From Lineus longissimus (lineage: Eukaryota > Nemertea > Pilidiophora > Heteronemertea > Lineidae): a DNA stretch of 64,000 nt. The notes beneath the pieces are model-generated. The model saw only the letters and a list, made by a program, of their open reading frames with translations, searched no databases and had not been told where the DNA came from. Positions 56,626 to 64,000 of the stretch are shown piece by piece. The position numbers and the translations under genes are program-made. The stretch's first letter is position 1, and each line of letters starts with the position of its first letter. Where the stretch lies: assembly GCF_910592395.1 (NCBI RefSeq), contig NC_088317.1, positions 12,896,001-12,960,000 of the forward strand. Reading direction: 5' to 3'.

Positions 56626-57403
56626 CGTTTTCAGGGGGAATAGCTCAAATTAACTCTGGGCATCACACCATTTGCCCTGAGGTAATATGTAGCACGTTTT
56701 GCAATGCCAGCTGTCTCCTTTGGATAGACACCACAAGTGTGCTCAAACATAGTAAAACACTGGAACCCTTCGGGTAATCACTCATCCAGCTGTCTAACTG
56801 ATATTTTTAGCCGAGTTGAAGTTAAGTATACCGATCTCTAAAATTCGTCGCGATTTGTAGGTCTGATAAAAACAGCTTGGAAAGACTTTGAACCAAGCTA
56901 TCTTGAAGTACATGTAATTTGAATTAAGTTTTGCCTTTTTTAAATTATTGTTTGCGTTCGCCCGTACTCTCTTTAAGCAAATGCTGTTGAAACGTCAGTA
57001 TTTTCATTTAGATTATTTATTTTAGAATTTTTAAGAGGCCAAAATAATATTGTCACAACGCCGCAAACATTCCATAGCCTATTGCTATTAAAATTAGTTT
57101 AGATGTCTTTGTTAAAGAACTTTCCAAAATCAAAACAACAATTTGCGACGGGTTAGAGAGTTCCATCTTCCAAAGGTATTACTTCAGTACATTTTGTAAA
57201 AAATACACTTGCATAATCCGGGGATAATTTTAGGGGACAGCTGGCGAGCGATCACGCAAACAGTTTCAGTGTATCGTATGTTTTAGCACATGGTTTTACA
57301 AAAAAAGAGACACAGCCGGCCTGCTAAACCAAATGTATGTACTGCCCAAAGAGGAATCGGTTGGGTGGCTAAAGCTAATTCGAGAAAATTCCTCACAAAA
57401 ACG
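56626..57403. promoter_or_regulatory. shared upstream region of the head-to-head SLCO pair
   Basis: 778 bases separate the two start codons, which face away from each other. The region must hold both 5' ends and may act as a bidirectional promoter. No TATA box in the right place was recognised for either gene; AT-rich runs are present. An in-frame ATG at 57290 upstream of the plus gene is not supported by the paralogue. Confidence 0.5.
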
Positions 57404-59919
57404 ATGGATCAACCAATCCTACCGAAGCCGCCCCGCTGCAGGCTCGGCAAGTGTCACCCCCAATGTCTCCAGAGCTTCCAAAACATCCAGAATTTCACGT
57501 TCTTTCTGAGTATCTTTGCCGTTATGTCAGGAATGCTTCCAAGGTACCTCGTCTCCCAGATCACTGCAATCGAGAAACATTTTGAAATGCCAAGCCAGCG
57601 CTCTGGAATAATCATCAGCGCGAAAGAAATCGGCTTCCTTTTAACCGTTGTTTTCGTCGGTCACTTCTTGAACAAATCAAATCGACCGCGGGTGTTGGCC
57701 GCATGTGCCTTCACCATCGGTGTCTCGTCCCTGCTTATGACGCTACCATTCTTCATCTACGGGACTCCGTCCAAACACAATGGAGAACAAACCTCCAAGA
57801 AAATAAGCAGCAGCCAGCTTTGCCAGAGGAATAGGACCAAGATTGACTTATCAGTGAGATGTGTGAATACGACGGGAAAAGGAGTTGGCAATGGCGATGT
57901 GGCATTTGGTACATTCATCCTAGCTGCTATTTTGTCTGGCTGTGGATCTTCCGGCCTGTATTCTATTGGTATTGCCTTTATTGACGATAACGCTGATAAA
58001 AATGAAGCTGCTTTGTACATAGGTAAGATGGCAATGATATTATGGTGGTGTAGATTGCAAGTTCGCGCGAGTCGTATCAACCTTGCCAACTTCGTACGTG
58101 TTTCGGGACATGCATGGATGTATGTATGTAGCTAATGTATGTAGCGAAATTACTATAAATGGGTTTATATGCTTATTTTACCCACTTACAGTGGAGAGCA
58201 CATATCATGTGTAAGCAGTATTAAAACAAGTTAAAGCGTATTTCCTAAAAGTACAGTCTAGCTCATATTAATATCAACTCCTCTGACTTGTGATATCTCC
58301 CAAATTACAAGACCGATTTTAATGTGGTTTCGTTAGAGTTTTCACACACCTTGTTGTCTATATGAACATTCTAATAATAATGAAACGCGTCATTGTCTTC
58401 ATTATGTAATCGACCATTTAAAAAAGGTCCAAAAAATAACTTCAGGAAAAATTCCACCAAAAATCACTAGTGTTGCAGTACAGCAAGAACTTAGACTTTC
58501 TGTGGTGTTTTCATGTTGATATCTTATCTTGGTTATGAACTATCATGCTTTTTGCAAAAATGTCAACATGTAATAGATACTATTTCTATTGACCTTTAGA
58601 AACTACCCCAAAACTTCCACCACCTCAACATGCAGTGTGTCATGTTACACATGTAGGGTCATGTGTTAACAAGCAAAGGCAATTTTTAACAGGCTATTTC
58701 TTTTATAGTATTCTAATAATTGCACAACAATTATTCAAACCTCATTCAATGAAGGAGGGACATAATTATCCCATTCATGGGCATACCTTTATTAGGGTTA
58801 TTGTCACCGTGATGTAACTTGACATGTCACACGTAACTATATGTCACAATATATAACTATATGTCACAAAATAACTATATGTAACTATATGTCACAATAT
58901 GATTATATAACTGGACATGTCACAATTGGACTAAGGTCAAGGGAGCGCTGATCAGCTGCTGTTCCTTTTGTGCTGACATGACTATTTTTCGATCCCAAGG
59001 ATGTGTATTCATCATCTGTGAACTGTTCAGGATTTTATTTGTGATGCTGTTTGTACATTGGTCAGTCATCTGTTGTTTCTGTGCCCTCGGTTATTGTTTG
59101 GCCATTTGGCCAGACCAGTGGAAGCCATTTTTTGCACTGTGTTATTTCAGACCTAATGTAAGATATCAACATGAAAACTCACCAGGCTGTCTTATTTTTT
59201 GCTGTACTACAACACCATTGCTTTCTTCGTGGGTTTTTTCAAGAAATAAAAAAACACCTTTTATAAATTGACGATTACAACAGCGGCTCCCAGGCAGCAC
59301 ATTATCTTGACTAGATACCAAACCTGGCAATAGGGGGCTTGATAACGATAAAAAAGCTCCTTTCATTGACAATACAGTGCTTCTATTGACATTGTTAGTC
59401 ATTTCTTAAATTCATTTACAATGTGCATTCCTAAAACGGGTTAATTAATTGTAGTGCTAATTAAGTTACAAAATACTCTTCTAATGCGATCCTAATAAAA
59501 TAACTTTAGACATGTTTATAATTAGAGCCCATCGTCTCCTCAAGCAATACAGAGTGTTTGATATTATGACGAACTGCTCCATTTCTACTATCTACAGATG
59601 TATTTTGGGAATTCAGAGGTTTCAATGAGTTGGGTTTCTTTTGGTTTTAATTATGCATGTATCTCTACAGGAAATAATAAGAATAACTATCCGAGTTAAC
59701 GAAACCTTGGGCTACAAGTCTTGGCCGCTCTGAATTTTCCATATTCTATAGTTTTGTTAATTCCTGTAATTATATCCAACTGTCAATCTCTTGTTGTATT
59801 AAAGTCATCCTTCTTGTGAATTATTGTTGCAGGTTTTACGCTTTGCCTTCGGTCAATTTCCCCAGTATTAGGCACGATGTTTGGTGCAGGAGTGTCGCGT
59901 ATTCATGTGGATCTTCAAG
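57404..59919 (+). CDS. SLCO/OATP transporter, second gene (first two coding exons)
   Basis: Exon 1 57404-58022 (619 bases, donor ATAG|GTAAGA): MDQPILPKPPRCRLGKCHPQ, FTFFLSIFAVMSGM, GSSGLYSIGIAFIDDNADKN. Exon 2 59833-59919 (87 bases, acceptor TTATTGTTGCAG, donor CAAG|GTAAGA): FTLCLRSISPVLGTMFGAGV and SRIHVDLQ. Phases and exon lengths equal those of the left gene (exon 1 differs by 6 bases), so the pair is a tandem-inverted duplication. The next exon, with the GAWW signature, was not found up to 64000; it lies outside the window or has been lost. Start chosen by homology. Confidence 0.88.
58023..59832 (+). other. SLCO gene 2 intron 1
   Basis: 1.8 kb. Contains the minisatellite at 58821-58925; otherwise nothing recognised. 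Confidence 0.65.
58821..58925. repeat. minisatellite, ACTATATGTCACAAtat units
   Basis: Four or five imperfect units of about 17-21 bases built on AACTATATGTCACAATAT, bounded by GACATGTCAC at both sides (58821 and 58913). Confidence 0.8.
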
Positions 59920-61231
59920 GTAAGACGAATGTACGCATAACCAGGGCCAATGGGATACTGTCAACCGCCACACTGACTTTTTTCAAGGTCTCTAGTCCTA
60001 CTGAAATACCTATAGTGCGTTCGATTCCTAGCGCCGCGCTTCGGTTAGCATAGGATCTCGCGCCTTGAGGCGCACGCCCAGTATGAATCGAGCCCGAACG
60101 CTCTCGCGCCAGGCCCGAGTAACTTTAGGGTAAAGTGGCGTCAAAAAGAATGATCAGACGCACAACCGGATGTGCGCTAACTACAAAAACGACTCATTAA
60201 CCTTATTGAACAATTTTTTCACATCCATTTATCAATTTCTTCCAACAGCTATTCTATTTTTGTCAAAAAAGTGTAGTCTGATGCAATAAACATGTTTCGT
60301 GTATTTCGCAAAGCCAGCATTTTCAGGATTGTTTGCCATCTTTTCTCGAAGGTCACGGGCGGCGGTCATTTTATGTCGAAGTAGCCCGCTCGCAGGGTCG
60401 CTTACTTCGGCCTTGCGCGAGATGAGGCGCCATACCAAAAATAACGCACTGGCGCTTACTCGTGCAAGCACCCCGCCAGTAATCGAACACGCTACAAGTA
60501 TAAGATTAGAGAAGAATGAAATACATGTACTCAAAATAAGCCAATAAATGTGTGCACTTTAAATCGCATTGTGCTCTGTTGCAAGTGACAACCTAGCCAT
60601 TTTCAAGGGTAACTATTAAAGCCAGGACAATACGAACAAAATGATACCTCTCTCATCATCATACTTACTATAACTGCGCTACCTCGATTTTTGTGAAAGG
60701 ACAAAACTATGAATTCTCTATAATTCTCAATTGATCAAGTGGATGGGCACTCGGCCTTTTTTAATGAACGTATTTTGTTTGCAGGGAATATTTGATACGG
60801 GGTTGTAATAGAATAAAACCAATAGCGAGCTGAACATTTTCTTTAATCTATATTTGGTAATACGGGTGAGGGTAACTATGACTTTAATATCCAATTACTA
60901 CATGGAATCACAGTCTTCTCGACTCCTATATGGAGGAAAATGGAACTAAACTAGGGTTATTTGCATGTGAGAAAAACCACAAGATAAAGTCCTCTACATT
61001 CTCTGAGTAGTTTTGTTAGATGCTCTTTTTGAGAACAATGAATTTGGAACTTTGCAGTTGCATTCCTATCGGAGACCCTCGTGCTTCACAACACAGATAT
61101 GCGTTTATGTTCAAAAGGAAGTAATAAATGTGCGTTCAATCTAAACTTGTTTGTAGTGAATATGACACGAGGCCCAGGATATACTTACTATTCAGGGTGT
61201 TTCATAAAAAAGGTAATCCGGGCGAAATGGG
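59920..61231. other. no gene recognised after SLCO gene 2 exon 2
   Basis: Presumably intron 2 of the plus-strand SLCO gene. Short frames at 60232-60547 show no domain. GC-richer around 60030-60130 and 60340-60480. CAGGGTGTTTCATAAAAAAG at 61194 looks like a transposon end without a visible partner. Confidence 0.45.
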
Positions 61232-62193
61232 TTAAGGTTCTCAAAGTGATACTATGATGTGATTTACAACTTTGCGGAAATACGTCCGTTTTTAATTGTT
61301 GATCACAAATGTAAAGCGCAAATTTTCCATTTTTGATAAGATTTATTATAAAATCGCTGTTTTAATCGCGTCAGACTGGCCAACTGCCGAAGACGTTTTG
61401 AAAAACCCGCACTAAGTCACGTGACCTCATGACGTCACAACATGAACAAGTCAGACCGTCGAATATTTTCCTATTCGCTCGAGGAAGAAGCTATATCCGC
61501 AGTAGTTCGCGTGCGCTCAGGAAAATCTAATGAATATTAAATGAGGTCTAAAAATAGTTTTAGGAATACCATTATAATGATGTCAGCGGTGGAATTTCCT
61601 GGTTGGACTTGGGAAATTTATGATGAAATGACTAGGACTGTGGACTTGGGGGGGGGGGGGGGGGGGACTCAGGAGGAGAAGATGAACCACCGGCTGGTGA
61701 CCTCTTGACTCGAACTTCATGGTGACGGCCCGGTTCTTTGATAGGGTCAGGCCAGCGGAATACCCCAACACATTCAGTTTTGCTGGCGTTGCCGCAAAAC
61801 ATACATCGCAGCACAACGCTACCCAACAACCCTTTTCTTCTTCTTCACCATAATCTTCAGTTCTTATCGTGTATATATTGTGTAAGGACGGGATGGAATG
61901 TCAATGGTCAATGGCAGTTGTGAATAAACGAATGAGATTTTTTTTCGCTGGAATGTAAACCACCGCGACCGCGAAAATGTTCATGTTGTGACGTCATCAA
62001 CGAAAACGTCGTCGGCGTAGCGCGATTTCAACGGCATCGAAGCGAGCCGTCCGGGCGGGATTAAAACTATCAGTTTCTAGAAAATGTGCATTTCGATTCG
62101 AAAACCTTACCGATTTATGAGAAAGTGACGTAGTCATTTGTCGAAAACAGCTAAAACATTATATGGTGAAATTTGACACGAGTTACCCTTTAA
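61232..62193. mobile_element. possible TTAA-flanked foldback element
   Basis: TTAA lies at 61232 and 62190, and inside is an inverted pair ACGTCACAACATGAACA (61433) and TGTTCATGTTGTGACGT (61977); neighbouring AAAACGTCKTCGGC also matches inverted. The very ends match poorly, so boundaries are uncertain. A run of 19 G lies at 61648-61666. Confidence 0.4.
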
Positions 62194-62233
62194 ATCATTC
62201 ATTATACAACTTTTGACAATGCAGCACAGTTAA

Positions 62234-62568
62234 AGCGAACTGGAACCGCCGAGCCAGTTCGTATGACCTCGTTTTCATTTCCCGCGTATCGGGTGATCAG
62301 AACGAGGCATGAATGAAACATGGCGCCTAGCTGTCAATCATTGAGTGACGTCACTACTATGGAATTTACTACGAAAACTCATGAATGAAAGATCGCATGA
62401 CTCACGTGATTCTCACATGATTCTCAATGATAACAAATTGAACTGCGCATGCTCGGGCACTGGGGGCGGAGCTACAAATTTGAACTCGAATATGAAGTTG
62501 GAAGTTGGACTTTCTCGGGCGGTGAAAGTCGAAAAGTTGAATAAATCGCTCGGCGGTTCCAGTTCCCT
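62234..62568. mobile_element. Kolobok-like MITE, 335 bp
   Basis: The ends are AGSGAACTGGAACCGCCGAG and complement, each flanked by TTAA (62230-62233 and 62569-62572). A TTAA duplication with termini beginning AG fits Kolobok elements; piggyBac would usually start with CC. No coding content. Confidence 0.75.
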
Positions 62569-62829
62569 TTAAGTAGAAACTATGAGATTTGCGTTGATAC
62601 CATTTTGACGTCCATGCAGTCACGCATGACTGAGCACCATGGCCATTTAAAATGACAGGCAGAAATCAACTTGTTCCAAGCAGGGAAATTCCATGCAGTT
62701 GTCGTCACACATGGTTCATTGTCAATGGTTCATTAATTTAAGAATGTTATGTCATAACTGGGAGGGGTATTTTCAGGCGCTTATGGTGGGCACAGTATGG
62801 TGCTCCAGCACATCGCCTTCGCACAGTTC

Positions 62830-63480
62830 AGGGGCCATATTTGCGAAGGTGTCGGAACGTTTGCGTTACGACGTGTTTGCGATGGGTTTGCGGGCACGCT
62901 AATTTTGCGATGCGTGGTATTTACGAATACCTCGCAAAGCCCTCTCAAAAATATTGCCACTTGGCCAGCACGCAAAGTTTTCGAGCGCTCGCAAAGTTCC
63001 ATATCATAATTTGAATCGACCAATCCTATCACATTAGGAATCCTGAAACGTTCTTCGTCGAAAATCCCTTCCTCAAATGGGCGTTGTTCATCTACTGTTC
63101 TAGGAAAATTGATTATTTCCTTCGACTTTGTTGCTAATGCATATGCCACGTCCTACAGTTGGTTGGTTTACCCCTGCTAGGTCTCCATAATCCAGCTGCA
63201 TCTGCCCTGTGGCGAAATACCTGAGTGCACACAGAACCTGCAATGCAGCTGGTATTGAATGCGACCTTGTTGTGGGCGGGTCCGTTATGACGTCTTTGAT
63301 GAGGTCAATGACTTCGAGCAAGATAGCACGTGGTATTCGGTATTTCTTGATCAACCATATGTCGTTGAACTTTTTAAGTGGATGAGTTCGATCCAGGAAG
63401 ACTCGATTGGCATACGTTGTCGCTCTACCTCATCCTCTCCAAGTAGAAGTATTAGGGCCATTCTGCTTTCTTCACAGGCT
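62830..63480 (-). mobile_element. deleted third Harbinger element with transposase 5' part
   Basis: Minus strand from about 63470: LIKKYRIPRAILLEVIDLIK, RSHSIPAALQVLCALRYFAT, a frameshift near 63150, then FPRTVDEQRPFEEGIFDEER and FRIPNVIG. This matches the N-terminal half of the 48.7 kb transposase. After about 63010 the frame passes into GCGAAAACTTTGCG-like terminal sequence ending GGGGCCATATTTGCGAAGG near 62833, so the catalytic half has been deleted. The other end was not located. Confidence 0.7.
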
Positions 63481-64000
63481 AAGACTAGACTGGTAGTCTT
63501 ACACGGGTCAAAATATTCAAGTAATTGCCGTATACATCCATAGTGTTATGCAGCTGTTGAACCACCCAGTTGATCCATCACCATGTTCACCTTAAGGTCG
63601 ATCTATACCCATGCGTGGCGCAAAACTGTCCAACTTCGACTCGTGACAATTCATTGATAACAATGATTCAACAAAAATTATGGTACGGTACGTTACGTAT
63701 GAAGCATCTAAGTCAACTTCCCCCCCCCCCCAAATAACTGGATCGTATTTATGGATTACCTCGAAAAATGTATTATGCAAAATATGCATAAAATGCATAT
63801 TTTTTTTCGGAAAGTCAAAAAATCACCTTCATCAATTTTATGTCAACATGCTATGTTGCATCGAAGCATACTCTGTTGGAAAGGACGCAGCCATCCCTAG
63901 CGGCGCATGTCCATATAACCGCCGATCACTTAAAAAAATCTAATTATGCATATAATAAACGAAGTAGAACTTTTACTCAACATAATTTATCTATTTCGGA
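63481..64000. other. right edge, no gene recognised
   Basis: AT-rich with an 12-base C run near 63720. Short frames here lack recognisable content. Confidence 0.4.

Noticed and set aside
57757-58089. Minus-strand frame of 110 aa
   Set aside because: Antisense of SLCO gene 2 exon 1.

Overview
This is nuclear DNA from an animal, most likely a marine invertebrate. The evidence is spliced genes with GT-AG introns of up to about 8 kb, a rhodopsin-family peptide GPCR, organic-anion transporters with a Kazal loop, and a dense mixture of LINE, Ty3/gypsy, PIF/Harbinger, pogo-like and small inverted-repeat elements. The words TAGGCCT and TACATGTA recur throughout; I associate them with echinoderm, hemichordate, amphioxus and molluscan genomes, but the sequence does not fix the phylum. 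No rRNA, tRNA or CRISPR was seen.

Layout. 1-5.2 kb: the 3' end of a LINE next to a decayed gypsy element on the minus strand, itself split by a second LINE. 5.2-19.1 kb: a minus-strand GPCR locus with one copy of exons 2 and 3 (9.7-10.8 kb) but four copies of exon 1 (A 5.2, B 11.6, C 16.2, D 18.8 kb). B, the copy nearest exon 2, is broken; A lies downstream of the gene and is broken; C and D are open. All four keep a donor in the same phase, and C or D joins exons 2 and 3 into a 347 or 351 aa receptor. Several inverted-repeat elements and an RTE LINE fragment lie inside this locus. 21.0-24.9 kb: an apparently intact PIF/Harbinger transposon whose transposase and MADF-BESS genes run on opposite strands with interleaved exons. 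28.0-30.2 kb: a pogo-like transposon with TA target duplication, one stop codon and a changed catalytic Asp. 30.5-34.2 kb: a 3.7 kb element with long inverted termini made of GGCACTGGAAAAAA-type repeats and a 10 bp flanking repeat. 36.3-37.6 kb: a second pogo-like transposase. 39.7-43.0 kb: a PAN-like exon and a 323 aa orphan single-exon ORF with a poly(A) signal.

43.5-60 kb: two SLCO/OATP transporter genes, head to head across a roughly 0.8 kb shared upstream region. The left gene (minus) can be followed through nine coding exons that join in phase to 673 aa. Its last two introns hold a 1.05 kb foldback element of AAACCTAGGTTT-like motifs and a second, damaged Harbinger element. The right gene (plus) shows its first two coding exons and leaves the window. 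61-64 kb holds small DNA elements, including a TTAA-flanked Kolobok-like MITE and a fragment of a third Harbinger transposase.

Exon boundaries were worked out by eye from splice consensus, reading phase and family knowledge. No search or alignment program was run.
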